Positions 25,133-34,611 of a stretch of DNA of 64,000 bases are shown here, piece after piece; position 1 is the first letter of the stretch; each line of letters opens with the position of its first letter. Origin of the DNA: Collinsella aerofaciens (GTDB taxonomy: Bacteria; Actinomycetota; Coriobacteriia; Coriobacteriales; Coriobacteriaceae); assembly GCF_015670795.1 (NCBI RefSeq), contig NZ_JADPCJ010000001.1, forward strand, positions 80,611 through 144,610, written 5' to 3'. The position numbers were made by a program, and so were the translations under genes. The notes below the pieces were generated by a model that did not search any database, was not told the origin of the DNA, and saw only the letters and a list, made by a program, of their open reading frames with translations.

Positions 25133-26281
25133 ATGGCCAAGAATTCAGGTCCCGTACGTACCGTTCATGCTCGCACGACGGGTAAAGAGCGCGATGAGAT
25201 GATCGCCACCACCAAGGCCGAGATCGAGAAGAAATTCGGCCAGGGTTCCATCATGAGGTACGGCGACGGTGGCCCCGAGCTCGAGGTCGAGGCCATTCCC
25301 ACGGGCGCCCTGGCCCTCGATGCCGCGCTGGGTATCGGCGGCGTGCCGCGCGGCCGTATCGTCGAGATTTACGGTCCTGAGTCCTCCGGTAAGACGACGC
25401 TTTCGCTCGAGATCCTGGCCGAGGCCCAGGCAATGGGTGGCGTTGTGGCATTTATCGATGCCGAGCACGCGCTTGATCCCACGTATGCCGCGCGCATTGG
25501 CGTGGATATCGACGAGGTACTGATTTCCCAGCCCGATACGGGTGAGCAGGCGCTCGAGATTGTTGACATGCTCGTGCGTTCCGGCGCCATCGATGCTATC
25601 GTCGTCGACTCCGTCGCCGCGCTGACCCCGCGTGCCGAGATCGAGGGAGAAATCGGCGACACTACGGTCGGCTTGCAAGCTCGCCTGATGAGCCAAGCGC
25701 TCCGCAAGCTCGCCGGCTCGCTGTCCAAGTCCAACACGACGTGCATCTTCATTAACCAGCTGCGTGAGAAGATCGGCGTCATGTTCGGCAACCCCGAGAC
25801 CACGACGGGCGGCCGCGCCCTTAAGTTCTTCTCTTCGGTGCGTATCGACATTCGCCGCATCGACAGCATTAAGCTTAAGGACGAGGTTATCGGTAACCGC
25901 GTGCGCGCCAAGGTCGTTAAGAACAAGGTGGCAGCTCCGTTCCGTTCTGCTGAGTTCGACATCATGTACGGTACGGGCATCTCTAAGGAGGGCTCGATTC
26001 TGGACATGGCTGTCGAGTGCGGCATTTGCAAGAAGATGGGCTCCTGGTTTGCCTATGGCGAGGATAAGCTCGGCAACGGTCGCGAGGCCGCCAAGGCGTT
26101 CCTGCGCGAACACCCCGATTGTGCCGACGAGATTGAGCATAAGGTCCGCCTTGCCTGTGGACTAGAGTTTGATGACGATGCTCCGTCCGAGGTCGAGCTG
26201 ACCGATCAGCCTGCGCCTGAGGAGTTTGACGAGCTTTACGCCATCGATGGTTCCGCCATGCTCGATGATGACGACGAGTAG
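25133..26281 (+). CDS. recA: Recombinase RecA
   Basis: This 382-residue recombinase forms the presynaptic filament, exchanges strands and triggers LexA self-cleavage. Walker [10 protein letters not shown] is near residue 80; Walker B ([10 protein letters not shown]), loop L1/L2 sequences and the [19 protein letters not shown] signature are present. The C-terminal tail is acidic (LDDDDE). ATG 25133 follows AGAGGAGGG; the frame is open a few codons upstream without a ribosome site. recX follows, giving the usual recA-recX pair. Confidence 0.98.
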   Translation: MAKNSGPVRTVHARTTGKERDEMIATTKAEIEKKFGQGSIMRYGDGGPELEVEAIPTGALALDAALGIGGVPRGRIVEIYGPESSGKTTLSLEILAEAQAMGGVVAFIDAEHALDPTYAARIGVDIDEVLISQPDTGEQALEIVDMLVRSGAIDAIVVDSVAALTPRAEIEGEIGDTTVGLQARLMSQALRKLAGSLSKSNTTCIFINQLREKIGVMFGNPETTTGGRALKFFSSVRIDIRRIDSIKLKDEVIGNRVRAKVVKNKVAAPFRSAEFDIMYGTGISKEGSILDMAVECGICKKMGSWFAYGEDKLGNGREAAKAFLREHPDCADEIEHKVRLACGLEFDDDAPSEVELTDQPAPEEFDELYAIDGSAMLDDDDE

Positions 26282-26292
26282 CGGTTACGCTC

Positions 26293-26985
26293 ATGTCGTA
26301 TACGGTGACCGAGGCCACGGTCGTCTTTCCCGATAAGAAGGCGGCCTCCTCGTTCTCGAGCGGGTATGCGTCCAAAAAGCCTTGCGCACATATCGATTGT
26401 GAGCTTGAGGGCGGTTTTGAGCGGTCCATTTGGATTCCCGTGCGGGTCGCGCGGCTGTATGTCAAAAACCGCCCCGATCTTCCCTGTGATTGGGACAACT
26501 TCCGTGAGGCGGTGCAGCTCATTGAGCGTAAATGTGCACTTACCATGGTGACCGAGATGTTATCGCGCCGCGACCATGCGACGGGTGAGGTCCGTGACAA
26601 GCTGGCTCGCTACGGCTTTCACCAGCCTGCGATCGATTTCGCCGTCGAGCGCGCCACCGAGTATCGTTTTTTAGACGAGAGCCGCTTTTGCTCGTACTTT
26701 ATCGAGGAGCGCAAGCGGCGCGGTTGGGGACAGCGCAAAATCGAGACCGAGCTCAAGCGCCGTCATGTCGTGCTCGATGACATTCCCGGTTATCCCGAGG
26801 ATTATTTTGCCGTCGAAGACGATTTGGCGCGTGCGTCAGCCCTGCTCGCCAAGCGGCGTGTTCCAGAGACGCGCGAATTCGAAAAACTGGTTCGGTTTTT
26901 GATGGGCAAGGGCTTCTCGTATCACGTCGCCGCCGATGCCGTTAAGGCACGTCTCGATGCCGAACGCGAGGAATGTGCGGTTTAG
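26293..26985 (+). CDS. recX: RecX-like RecA modulator
   Basis: This 230-residue protein is made of three-helix RecX repeats: EMLSRRDHATGEVRDKLARYGF, SRFCSYFIEERKRRGWGQRKI and FLMGKGFSYHVAADAVK. RecX caps RecA filaments and inhibits their growth. It starts 11 nt after recA without a strong Shine-Dalgarno. About 80 residues precede the first clear repeat, longer than in many RecX proteins. Confidence 0.85.
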   Translation: MSYTVTEATVVFPDKKAASSFSSGYASKKPCAHIDCELEGGFERSIWIPVRVARLYVKNRPDLPCDWDNFREAVQLIERKCALTMVTEMLSRRDHATGEVRDKLARYGFHQPAIDFAVERATEYRFLDESRFCSYFIEERKRRGWGQRKIETELKRRHVVLDDIPGYPEDYFAVEDDLARASALLAKRRVPETREFEKLVRFLMGKGFSYHVAADAVKARLDAEREECAV

Positions 26986-26999
26986 GCGTATGTGTTTTG

Positions 27000-27047
27000 T
27001 GGCCCTGCCGTTCACCGTGTTTTAGCCGCCGTGCCGGGGCCATTTAT
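27000..27047 (+). terminator. possible terminator after recX
   Basis: TGGCCC and GGGGCCA can pair around a 30-nt loop, followed by TTTATTT. The stem is short and the loop long, so this is weak. Confidence 0.35.
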
Positions 27048-27076
27048 TTGACAGTTGTTGTGGTTCAACGTACGAT
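27048..27076 (+). promoter_or_regulatory. promoter of the rny operon
   Basis: A consensus -35 TTGACA is separated by 17 nt from -10 TACGAT. This predicts a 5' leader of roughly 160 nt before rny. The same TACGAT hexamer occurs before spoVS. Confidence 0.7.
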
Positions 27077-27181
27077 AAACACTGTCATTTGCTTTGTGAT
27101 ATGTGCTCATCTGTGATGAGTTTGTTTATATGTTTATCTGTATCCGACCCGCATAAGCTGCGCCCATATTACTCAAATGTC

Positions 27182-27207
27182 GCGAGCCGTTCGTAAGGAC
27201 GGTTCGC
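27182..27207 (+). promoter_or_regulatory. terminator-like hairpin in the rny leader
   Basis: GCGAGCCGT pairs with ACGGTTCGC (9 bp with one G-T) around an 8-nt loop, followed by TTTGTTGTG. It lies between the promoter and the rny Shine-Dalgarno, where it could act as an attenuator or a 5' stabiliser. Confidence 0.45.
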
Positions 27208-27242
27208 TTTGTTGTGTAACGAATCCATAAAAAGGAGTGAGC

Positions 27243-28793
27243 ATGCCTATCATCGCAGCGCTCGTTGGCATCGTTTTGGGTGCCATCGCCGCCATTGCCT
27301 ACATGCGCACCGCCAAGCAGGGTAGTCTTCACGAGGCCGACGAAAAGATCCAGTCGGCACACGCACAGGCTGAGTCCCTGATCGGTGATGCTAAGCGTCA
27401 GGCCGAGACCCTCAAAAAAGAGGCTCTGCTCGAGGCTAAAGAGGAGATCATCAAGAACAAGCAGGCCGCCGAGGCCGAGGACAAGCAGCGTAAGAGCGAG
27501 ATTCGTACGCTCGAGAACCGTGTGATGCAGCGCGAGGAGTCCCTTGATCGCCGAAACGACGCTCTCGACAAGCGTGAGCACCAGCTGTCCAGCCAGGCCG
27601 GTCAGGTCGAGAAGCGCTCCCGCGAGCTTGAGGAGCTCTGCGCCAAGCAGACCTCCGAGCTCGAGCGTATCGCCGACCTGACCCGTGAGGACGCCCACAA
27701 GGAGCTCCTCGATAAGGTTCGCGGCGAGGTCACCCACGAGGCTGCCACGATCATTCGCGAGTCCGAGCAGCAGGTTCGCGCCGAGTGCCACAAGACCGCC
27801 CAGGAGATTCTGTCCCTGGCGATTCAGCGCTGCGCTGCCGACCACACAGCCGAGGTCACCGTTACCTCCGTGCACATTCCCTCTGATGACCTCAAGGGCC
27901 GTATCATCGGTCGCGAGGGTCGCAACATCCGGACCTTCGAGCAGGTTTCCGGCGTCAACCTCGTGATCGACGACACGCCTGAGACCGTCGTTCTTTCGAG
28001 CTTCGACCCGGTCCGTCGTGAGACCGCCCGTGTTGCCCTCGAGAACCTCATTGCTGACGGCCGCATTCACCCCGCCCGCATTGAGGAGATGTATCACAAG
28101 GCTGCCGACCTGGTTCAGCAGCGCGTGCGCGAGGCTGGCGAGCAGGCTGCCTTTGATACCGGTATCCACGACCTGCACCCCGAGATCGTCAAGACCCTTG
28201 GTGCCCTGCGCTACCGTACCTCGTTTGGTCAGAATGTGCTTCAGCACTCCCTCGAGGTTTCCGATCTGTGCGGCGTGATGGCTTCCGAGCTTGGCCTGGA
28301 CGTTGTTACCGCCAAGCGCGCCGGCCTGCTGCACGACCTGGGCAAGGCAATCGACCACGACGTCGAGGGCCCGCATGCCGTCATCGGCGCCGAGCTTGCC
28401 CGCCGTTATGGCGAGAAGCCCGTTATCGTTCACGCTATCGAGGCTCACCATGCCGATGTCGACCCCAACACGGTGCTCGATGTCCTGGTACAGGCCGCCG
28501 ATGCCGTCTCCGCCTCTCGCCCCGGTGCCCGTCGCGAGTCTGCCGAGAACTACATCAAGCGTCTTGAGAAGCTCGAGGAGATTGCCAACTCCCATGAGGG
28601 CGTCGAGCGTACCTATGCCATGCAGGCTGGTCGCGAGGTCCACGTCATGGTTCAGCCGGACAAGATCTCCGATGCCCAGTCCACGGTCCTGGCTCACGAT
28701 ATCGCCCATCAGATCGAGGAAGAGATGGAGTATCCCGGTCAGGTGCGCGTCGTCGTGATTCGCGAGAGCCGCGCTGTCGATATCGCTAAATAA
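27243..28793 (+). CDS. rny: Ribonuclease Y
   Basis: This 516-residue membrane-bound endoribonuclease starts bulk mRNA decay. It has one N-terminal membrane helix ([19 protein letters not shown]), a long coiled coil to about residue 200, a KH domain ([21 protein letters not shown]) and an HD domain ([22 protein letters not shown]). ATG 27243 is chosen because the in-frame GTG at 27237 overlaps the AAAGGAG site. The window thus encodes three main decay enzymes: PNPase, RNase J and RNase Y. Confidence 0.96.
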   Translation: MPIIAALVGIVLGAIAAIAYMRTAKQGSLHEADEKIQSAHAQAESLIGDAKRQAETLKKEALLEAKEEIIKNKQAAEAEDKQRKSEIRTLENRVMQREESLDRRNDALDKREHQLSSQAGQVEKRSRELEELCAKQTSELERIADLTREDAHKELLDKVRGEVTHEAATIIRESEQQVRAECHKTAQEILSLAIQRCAADHTAEVTVTSVHIPSDDLKGRIIGREGRNIRTFEQVSGVNLVIDDTPETVVLSSFDPVRRETARVALENLIADGRIHPARIEEMYHKAADLVQQRVREAGEQAAFDTGIHDLHPEIVKTLGALRYRTSFGQNVLQHSLEVSDLCGVMASELGLDVVTAKRAGLLHDLGKAIDHDVEGPHAVIGAELARRYGEKPVIVHAIEAHHADVDPNTVLDVLVQAADAVSASRPGARRESAENYIKRLEKLEEIANSHEGVERTYAMQAGREVHVMVQPDKISDAQSTVLAHDIAHQIEEEMEYPGQVRVVVIRESRAVDIAK

Positions 28794-28794
28794 C

Positions 28795-29880
28795 ATGAGC
28801 GACGCGAACGAGCTCATCTCATTTATCGCGTCGATGTCGGGGGAGGGCAACCTTCGCGTCGAGGAGAACCTTGGCGAGGGGTATGTCCGCCTCCGCGTTT
28901 CGGAGGCCGAGCGGCGCCAGGCAAAACACGACATTCAGCATGTCGAGGATATCGTCATCGAAATGCTCCGTAATGCTCGCGATGCCGGCGCCGACAAGGT
29001 CTATCTCGCCACGACCAAGGAAGATGGCGTCCGCACGCTTGTCTTTCTGGATAACGGTTCGGGCGTTCCGCAGGATATGCAAGAGCGAATCTTCGATGCC
29101 CGCGTTACCTCCAAGCTCGAGAGCATGAAGATGGACCGTTGGGGCGTTCACGGTCGTGGCATGGCATTGTTTTCGATCAAGCAGAACACCGACGAGGCCC
29201 GTGTGGTCACGTCCGGCGTCGATCTTGGTTCAGCCTTTAAGGTGAGCGTTGCAGCCGACCGCCTCAGTGAGCGTGCCGATCAGTCCAGCTGGCCCCAGGC
29301 CGTCAAGGATGAGGACGGACGTTATGTCTGTGCTCGCGGCCCGCATAATATTATTCGCGCTGCCTGTGAGTTTGCGCTCGAGGAGCTGCGTGGTTGCGAT
29401 GTCTATCTTGGTTCTCCGTCTGAGATTGCCGCGACCCTTTATGCTCAGGCGTCAAGTCGGCTCGATACGTCTCGTCTCCTGTTTATTGATGACGAGAGCG
29501 AGCTTCCGGTTGTCGATCGTTTAGGCCTTGCCTCTGATGCCGAGGACTTTATTCGTATCTGCTCGGGTTTGGGTCTTGAGATGTCCGAGCGCACGGCACA
29601 TCGCATTTTGGCAGGGCAGATTAAGCCCGTTCGCGGTGTGACCGCGCGTCTGCTGCGCGAGCGTGATTCGTCCTCGCATGCGCCGGCTCCTGTCGATCTC
29701 GCGAAGGATCGTCGCGGGCTTCGTATTGCCAAGGATGACATGGCACAGTTTTCGCGTGCTGTGGAGCGCGACTTTAATGACCTTGCCGCCCGGTACTATC
29801 TCAACCTTTGCGGCGACCCAAAGATTCGCGTTTCGCGTGATCGAATCACTGTGACCTTCGATCTTGCCAAAGAGGAATAG
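28795..29880 (+). CDS. MutL-like GHKL ATPase of unknown function
   Basis: This 361-residue protein starts 1 nt after rny, so it is translationally coupled. An N-terminal GHKL ATP-binding fold is visible: N box VEDIVIEMLRNARDAGADKV near residue 55, G1 box LDNGSGVP, and RVTSKLESMKMDRWGVHGRGMALFSIK. The last part closely resembles the TSK and GFRGEALASI signatures of MutL rather than histidine kinases. No kinase H box, response domain or MutL endonuclease domain is recognisable. The C-terminal 200 residues match nothing I know. In Bacillus the slot between rny and spoVS holds the phosphodiesterase gene ymdB. Function unknown. Confidence 0.75.
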   Translation: MSDANELISFIASMSGEGNLRVEENLGEGYVRLRVSEAERRQAKHDIQHVEDIVIEMLRNARDAGADKVYLATTKEDGVRTLVFLDNGSGVPQDMQERIFDARVTSKLESMKMDRWGVHGRGMALFSIKQNTDEARVVTSGVDLGSAFKVSVAADRLSERADQSSWPQAVKDEDGRYVCARGPHNIIRAACEFALEELRGCDVYLGSPSEIAATLYAQASSRLDTSRLLFIDDESELPVVDRLGLASDAEDFIRICSGLGLEMSERTAHRILAGQIKPVRGVTARLLRERDSSSHAPAPVDLAKDRRGLRIAKDDMAQFSRAVERDFNDLAARYYLNLCGDPKIRVSRDRITVTFDLAKEE

Positions 29881-29902
29881 TGCCTTTACCGAGTCCACTC
29901 GG

Positions 29903-29908
29903 TACGAT
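29903..29908 (+). promoter_or_regulatory. candidate -10 for spoVS
   Basis: TACGAT lies 47 nt before the spoVS ATG and is identical to the rny -10. No good -35 is visible at 17 nt. It would let spoVS and miaB be made apart from rny. Confidence 0.4.
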
Positions 29909-29954
29909 ACAGTTATTGCAGTTAAAACGTACTTTTAAACGCAGGAGTTTCTTC

Positions 29955-30272
29955 ATGGATTGCCTGAAGGTATCAAGCAAATCATCGCCCGCGTCCGTTG
30001 CCGGCGCCATCGCCGGCATGGTCAAGGATGGTGTGCCCGTCAACATTCAGTGTGTCGGCGCCGGTGCGGTCAACCAGGCCATAAAGGCTGTGGCTATCGC
30101 GCGCGGTTTTTTGATTCCAACCGGTTTTGATATTTCCTGCGCGCCCGTGTTCTCCGACATCCTTATTAACGGGGAGTCGCGCACGGCCATCCGTCTTTCT
30201 ATTTACGTTCACCAGATCAATCGAGCTGCTATGGATAACGTCGTCATGGATGATGTTAAGCCTGTGGCATAG
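29955..30272 (+). CDS. spoVS: Stage V sporulation protein S (SpoVS)
   Basis: This 105-residue Alba-like protein has the family signature LKVSSKSSPASVAGAIAG, then GAGAVNQAIKAVAIARGF and DISCAPVFSDILINGESRTAI. It ends slightly longer than the usual 86 residues. SpoVS-type proteins bind nucleic acids and occur widely in non-sporulators, so sporulation is not implied. ATG 29955 follows GCAGGAG; the frame upstream is open but lacks a ribosome site. Confidence 0.93.
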   Translation: MDCLKVSSKSSPASVAGAIAGMVKDGVPVNIQCVGAGAVNQAIKAVAIARGFLIPTGFDISCAPVFSDILINGESRTAIRLSIYVHQINRAAMDNVVMDDVKPVA

Positions 30273-30324
30273 CTTCTGCTTGCCTCGATTCGCCCCCCCC
30301 TCTCCATCGTTAGGACTTATGCAC

Positions 30325-31695
30325 ATGGACCAGCGTTCCGTACGCGATATTCTTGCCGGTAAAACCTACTTTATCCGCACCTTTGGCTGCCAGATGAATC
30401 AGCACGACTCTGAGCGCGTGAGCGGTCTGCTCGATTCGTATGGTTGCCTCATGGCGCTCGATCCCGAGCATGCCGATATTGTTGTCTTCATGACATGCTG
30501 CGTGCGCGAGGCCGCCGATACTCGCCTGTACGGTCAGTGCAACTCTTGTAAGAGCCTCCCGCCCTCACCCTCGGGCAAGCGTGTGGTTGCCGTTGGTGGT
30601 TGCATCGCGCAGCGCGATGGCGAGGGCCTGCTCACCAACGTCGATAACGTCAATGTCATCTTTGGTACGCATTCCATCGCACATGTGGCCGAGCTCATTG
30701 CCGAGGCGTTCCTTGATGGCAAGCGTCATATCCGCACCAATGAGCATGAGGATACGGATGCCATGAGCATGCCGTGGCATCGCGAGACCCAGTATCACGC
30801 CTGGGTGCCCATTATGACGGGCTGCAATAATTTCTGTACCTATTGCATCGTGCCGTACGTGCGCGGTCGCGAAAAGAGCCGCCCCTTCGAGGAAATTGTC
30901 GACGAGGTGACCGGTTTGGTGCGCCAGGGCGTGCGCGAGATTACGCTGCTGGGCCAAAACGTTAACTCATATGGTCGCGATCTGTTTGGCAAGCCGCGTT
31001 TTGCCGATCTGCTGCGTGCCGTGGGTGATACGGGTGTGGAGCGCATCTTCTTTACCTCTTCTCATCCTAAGGATCTGCTGCCCGAGACCATCGACGCCAT
31101 GGCCGAGACGCCCGCCGTCATGCCGCAGCTTCACTTGGCCGTTCAGTCGGGCTCCACGCGTATCCTCAAAGAGATGAATCGCCGTTATACACGCGAGGAC
31201 TATCTGGGCCTGGTCGATCGCATTCGCAACCGCATGCCCGATATCGCGCTCTCGACCGATATTATCGTTGGCTTCCCGGGCGAGACTGAAGAGGACTTTG
31301 AGCAGACGCTCTCACTTGCCGAGACGGTCCGCTATGCTCAGGCCTATACCTTCATCTATTCCAAGCGCGCCGGTACCCCGGCCGCAGAGATTGACGATCC
31401 TACGCCGCATGAGGTTATTCTCGAGCGTTTCAACCGCCTGGTTAAGGTTATCGAGACTACGGCACACGAGTATAACCAGGGTGAGCTTCATACTGTGGTG
31501 CCGGCGCTCATTGAGGGAACGAGTAAAAAGAACGACGCGGTCCTGCTGGGCAAGAGTCCCAAGAATCAGACCGTGCATGCGCCTATCCCCGAGGGTTACA
31601 GCATCGATCAGCTTGTTGGCAAGATCGTTGATGTTGACGTTGACGTTGCCAAGACCTGGTATTTGTCCGGCTCCGTTGTGGGCGAGCCGCGCTAA
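30325..31695 (+). CDS. miaB: tRNA i6A37 methylthiotransferase MiaB
   Basis: This 456-residue radical SAM enzyme converts i6A37 to ms2i6A37 in tRNAs that read UNN codons. TFGCQMNQHDSERV carries the first auxiliary cluster cysteine, followed by MTCCVRE, the radical SAM CNNFCTYCIVPYVRG, and a TRAM domain at the end. ATG 30325 is 9 nt from AGGA; an ATG two codons upstream (30319) is possible but too close. An eight-C run lies just upstream at 30293-30300, outside the gene. miaA, which makes its substrate, follows with a 1-nt overlap. Confidence 0.94.
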   Translation: MDQRSVRDILAGKTYFIRTFGCQMNQHDSERVSGLLDSYGCLMALDPEHADIVVFMTCCVREAADTRLYGQCNSCKSLPPSPSGKRVVAVGGCIAQRDGEGLLTNVDNVNVIFGTHSIAHVAELIAEAFLDGKRHIRTNEHEDTDAMSMPWHRETQYHAWVPIMTGCNNFCTYCIVPYVRGREKSRPFEEIVDEVTGLVRQGVREITLLGQNVNSYGRDLFGKPRFADLLRAVGDTGVERIFFTSSHPKDLLPETIDAMAETPAVMPQLHLAVQSGSTRILKEMNRRYTREDYLGLVDRIRNRMPDIALSTDIIVGFPGETEEDFEQTLSLAETVRYAQAYTFIYSKRAGTPAAEIDDPTPHEVILERFNRLVKVIETTAHEYNQGELHTVVPALIEGTSKKNDAVLLGKSPKNQTVHAPIPEGYSIDQLVGKIVDVDVDVAKTWYLSGSVVGEPR

Positions 31696-32633
31696 TGGTT
31701 TCTCCCAGGGCAGGACTTTCCGCCGTTGCGATCGTCGGTCCGACGGCGGTTGGTAAGAGTGATGTTGCCGACCGTTTGGCAGCTCGTCTTTCGTCCGAAG
31801 TGCTGTCGTTCGATGCGATGCAAATCTATCGCGGCATGGACATCGGTACCGCAAAGATGGCGCCCGATGAGTGTACGGTGCCGCTGCGTCTCGTCGACAT
31901 TGTAGAGCCGGGTGTGGCATATTCTGCTGCGCTTTATCAGGCTGACGCTCGCGCGCATGTTGAACGTCTCCTTGGTTCGGGTTGCCTGCCGGTTTTTTGC
32001 GGAGGTACGGGGCTGTATCTCAAGGCCGCCCTCGATGAAATGGACTTTCCTTCGGGTGAACTTGAGGACGATCGTCGTATGGGCTATCAGGAGCTTGCCG
32101 AGCGTATTGGCGAGGAAGAGCTGCATGCCCTGCTTGCCGAGCGCGACCCAGAATCGGCTGCTGTTATTCATCCCCATAATGTGCGCCGTGTGATTCGTGC
32201 GCTCGAGATGCATGATGATGGTATCTCCTATGCACAGCAAAAAAGTCAGTTTAGTGTTCCGCGCGAGCATTATCATGCTCTATGGTTTGGTCTGACGCGT
32301 AATCGCGAGGTGCTCTACGAGCGCATTAACCTGCGCGTCGATCTGATGTTTGAGCAGGGTCTTGTCGATGAGGTTCGCGGTCTTATGGACCAGGGGCTGG
32401 GAGATGCCCTGACTTCGATGCAGGCAATTGGCTATAAAGAGATCATTGATGCTTTCAATGGCGTGATTTCTATGGATGAGGCTCGCGAACTCATCAAGAT
32501 GCGTTCGCGTCGCTATGCCAAACGTCAGCTTTCGTGGTTTAAGCGCGATGACCGTATCGTGTGGTTTGATATGGACGAGTTTACGATCGATGAGGTCGTT
32601 GAGGACATCCTGCATCGTATTGAGGCTGCCTAA
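31695..32633 (+). CDS. miaA: tRNA dimethylallyltransferase MiaA
   Basis: This 312-residue enzyme transfers a dimethylallyl group to A37 of tRNA, producing the substrate of MiaB. The P-loop GPTAVGKSDVADRLA is near the N terminus, then SFDAMQIYRGMDIGTAK and the GGTGLYLKA loop. The start overlaps the miaB stop (TAATG), which couples the two consecutive steps of one modification pathway. The end overlaps hflX in the same way. Confidence 0.95.
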   Translation: MVSPRAGLSAVAIVGPTAVGKSDVADRLAARLSSEVLSFDAMQIYRGMDIGTAKMAPDECTVPLRLVDIVEPGVAYSAALYQADARAHVERLLGSGCLPVFCGGTGLYLKAALDEMDFPSGELEDDRRMGYQELAERIGEEELHALLAERDPESAAVIHPHNVRRVIRALEMHDDGISYAQQKSQFSVPREHYHALWFGLTRNREVLYERINLRVDLMFEQGLVDEVRGLMDQGLGDALTSMQAIGYKEIIDAFNGVISMDEARELIKMRSRRYAKRQLSWFKRDDRIVWFDMDEFTIDEVVEDILHRIEAA

Positions 32634-33922
32634 TGGCCCGTTTCCCCCTTGTTCCCACGGCACCCGAGCCCGAACGCGCCGTTCTTGTCGGAGTTGAGTG
32701 GCGCGATAACGCCTGGCCGCTCGATCGTTCGCTTGACGAGCTTGAGCGCCTGGCCCATACGGCTGGCGCCCAGTGCGTGGCGCGTTTGTCACAGTGTCTG
32801 GTTAAGCCGTATCCAAAATCGTTTATCGGCTCCGGTAAGGTTGAGGAGCTTTGCGGGCTCGTACATCGTATGGATGCCGATGTTGTTATCTTCGACGACG
32901 ATTTAACGCCTTCGCAGCAGTCGTATCTTGAGAAAGCCGTGGGCGAACCGGTTAAGATTATCGACCGTACGGCGTTGATTCTCGATATCTTTGGCCTGCA
33001 CGCTCAGACCCGTGAGGGCCGCCTGCAGGTGCAGCTAGCCCAATTGCAGTATCTATTGCCCCGCTTGCGCGGTATGTGGAGCCATCTTGCTAAAGAGCAG
33101 ACACGCGGTGGCATTGGTTCGCGCTTTGGCCAGGGCGAAAGCCAGCTCGAGGTTGACCGACGTTTGATTCGCAACAAGATTGCCGCGCTTCGTCGCGAGC
33201 TTAAGCAGGTTGAACAGCGCCGCGATGTCCAGTCAAAGAGTCGTATCGAGTCGCCGGCGTTTCGCGTTGCCTTAGCCGGTTATACCAATGCCGGTAAGTC
33301 GACGTTGCTCAATCGCCTGACCGGGTCTACGGTGCTATCACAGGATAAATTGTTTGCCACGCTCGATCCGACGACGCGCTCGTATCGCTTGCCCGGTGGT
33401 CGTGGTATGACCATTACTGATACCGTTGGCTTTATTCAAAAGCTACCGCATGGTCTCGTTGATGCCTTTAAGTCCACGCTGTCTGAGGTTCTTGGTGCCG
33501 ACCTGATCCTTAAAGTTGTGGATGCCTCTGACGAGGACTACGAGCGCCAACTCGAGGCAGTCGATCGCGTTCTTGACGAGATCGGTGCCGGCGAGCGTTT
33601 GACGCTTACGGTGTTCAATAAAATCGACCTACTCGATAGCGTCGATCGATTGAGTTTCCGTCGTCGCTATCCCGAGGCCGTGCTGTTTTCAGCCCAGACG
33701 GGCGAGGGGCTCGACGATCTCGTCGACCGTATTGCTCGTGAGGCAGCTGCCACCGATGTGTTGCTCTCCGCTGATATCCCGTATCGCGAGGGTGCCCTCA
33801 TCACGCTGGCGCATGAGCAGGGAACCCTTCTGCATGAGGAATATCTCGAGGATGGCGTTCGCATTGTGGCGAAGTTGCCGGCCCGAATCGCGCCGCGTCT
33901 TGAGCGCTATCGTACGGAATAA
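32633..33922 (+). CDS. hflX: GTPase HflX
   Basis: This 429-residue ribosome-associated GTPase splits stalled or hibernating 70S ribosomes. The N-terminal HflX domain (KPYPKSFIGSGKVEEL, DDDLTPSQQSYLEK) and helical linker (RTREGRLQVQLAQLQYLLPRL type) lead to the G domain (AGYTNAGKST, DTVGFIQKLPH, NKIDL). The TAATG overlap with miaA gives the conserved miaB-miaA-hflX chain. Its 3' end overlaps the convergent gene by 16 nt. Confidence 0.94.
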   Translation: MARFPLVPTAPEPERAVLVGVEWRDNAWPLDRSLDELERLAHTAGAQCVARLSQCLVKPYPKSFIGSGKVEELCGLVHRMDADVVIFDDDLTPSQQSYLEKAVGEPVKIIDRTALILDIFGLHAQTREGRLQVQLAQLQYLLPRLRGMWSHLAKEQTRGGIGSRFGQGESQLEVDRRLIRNKIAALRRELKQVEQRRDVQSKSRIESPAFRVALAGYTNAGKSTLLNRLTGSTVLSQDKLFATLDPTTRSYRLPGGRGMTITDTVGFIQKLPHGLVDAFKSTLSEVLGADLILKVVDASDEDYERQLEAVDRVLDEIGAGERLTLTVFNKIDLLDSVDRLSFRRRYPEAVLFSAQTGEGLDDLVDRIAREAAATDVLLSADIPYREGALITLAHEQGTLLHEEYLEDGVRIVAKLPARIAPRLERYRTE

Positions 33923-34611
33923 ATGAGCTCTAACACGCCTAGAATGACAGGTTGATGGAGCAGATAGAACGGCAAGGCATGCCGACCGAGGGCTGCGAGC
34001 ACCGGGATGGGATTAGCGTATGCCCATGCTGGCGCTTCAAGGCTTGATGCTTGTGCTGCCTGGGCAGCAAAAAAGCCGGTAAGGTACATAAAGACAAACG
34101 GAATGAGCGGATAGTAGTCTCCCGAAACAAAACCCGGGCCCGGGAATCCAAGCCATGCCAGGTAGGGGAGTGGGTAGACCGCTTTTGGAATGCCCCAGGT
34201 TAGGGCAAAAAGAACAAGGCACGCTGCGATGCCCCACGAGCCCGGCATTTTTTGAAGTAACGGACGGGTGAGTGCAACCACCGCGGTGCACGCCGCCATG
34301 CAATAAATGATGCCAAAGTTTACCGAATCGTCGACTGATACCAGTGTAGTTGCAATCCATACGACCAAAGCTGCGGCCGCGTACTTGAGGGCGCGCTTAA
34401 CGTTATTACGCGAGAGCGTGCACATCCAACCGGCGATAAACAAAAATACCCAGCTGATACTTGCGCGCCAGATATCCTGGAAAACCGTTTCGGTAAACCA
34501 TGGCATATCCCATCTATATAGGTAGGCCAAATCGTAGCAGGCGTGAAAACCTGCCATCGACAGCATAGTAACCCCGCGGACGGTATCAAATATGGTGATG
34601 CGTTTTTGCAT
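33907..34611 (-). CDS. DUF1624/heparan-alpha-glucosaminide acetyltransferase-like membrane protein
   Basis: This 234-residue polytopic membrane protein has about six or seven hydrophobic segments. The N terminus (RITIFDTVRGVTMLSMAGFHACYDLAYL) fits the catalytic domain of the HGSNAT/DUF1624 family, whose His and Asp lie in the first segments, and the end (LGRHALPFYLLHQPVILGVLELI) matches its last helix. Bacterial roles are poorly known; acylation of an envelope sugar is a guess. It starts right where lexA ends and is probably co-transcribed with it. Confidence 0.75.
   Translation of the reverse strand: MQKRITIFDTVRGVTMLSMAGFHACYDLAYLYRWDMPWFTETVFQDIWRASISWVFLFIAGWMCTLSRNNVKRALKYAAAALVVWIATTLVSVDDSVNFGIIYCMAACTAVVALTRPLLQKMPGSWGIAACLVLFALTWGIPKAVYPLPYLAWLGFPGPGFVSGDYYPLIPFVFMYLTGFFAAQAAQASSLEAPAWAYANPIPVLAALGRHALPFYLLHQPVILGVLELIYSVR

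Noticed and set aside
30293..30300. Run of eight C as a phase-variation switch for miaB
   Set aside because: The run lies between the spoVS stop and the miaB start, so slippage cannot change a reading frame, and it is not in a visible promoter spacer.
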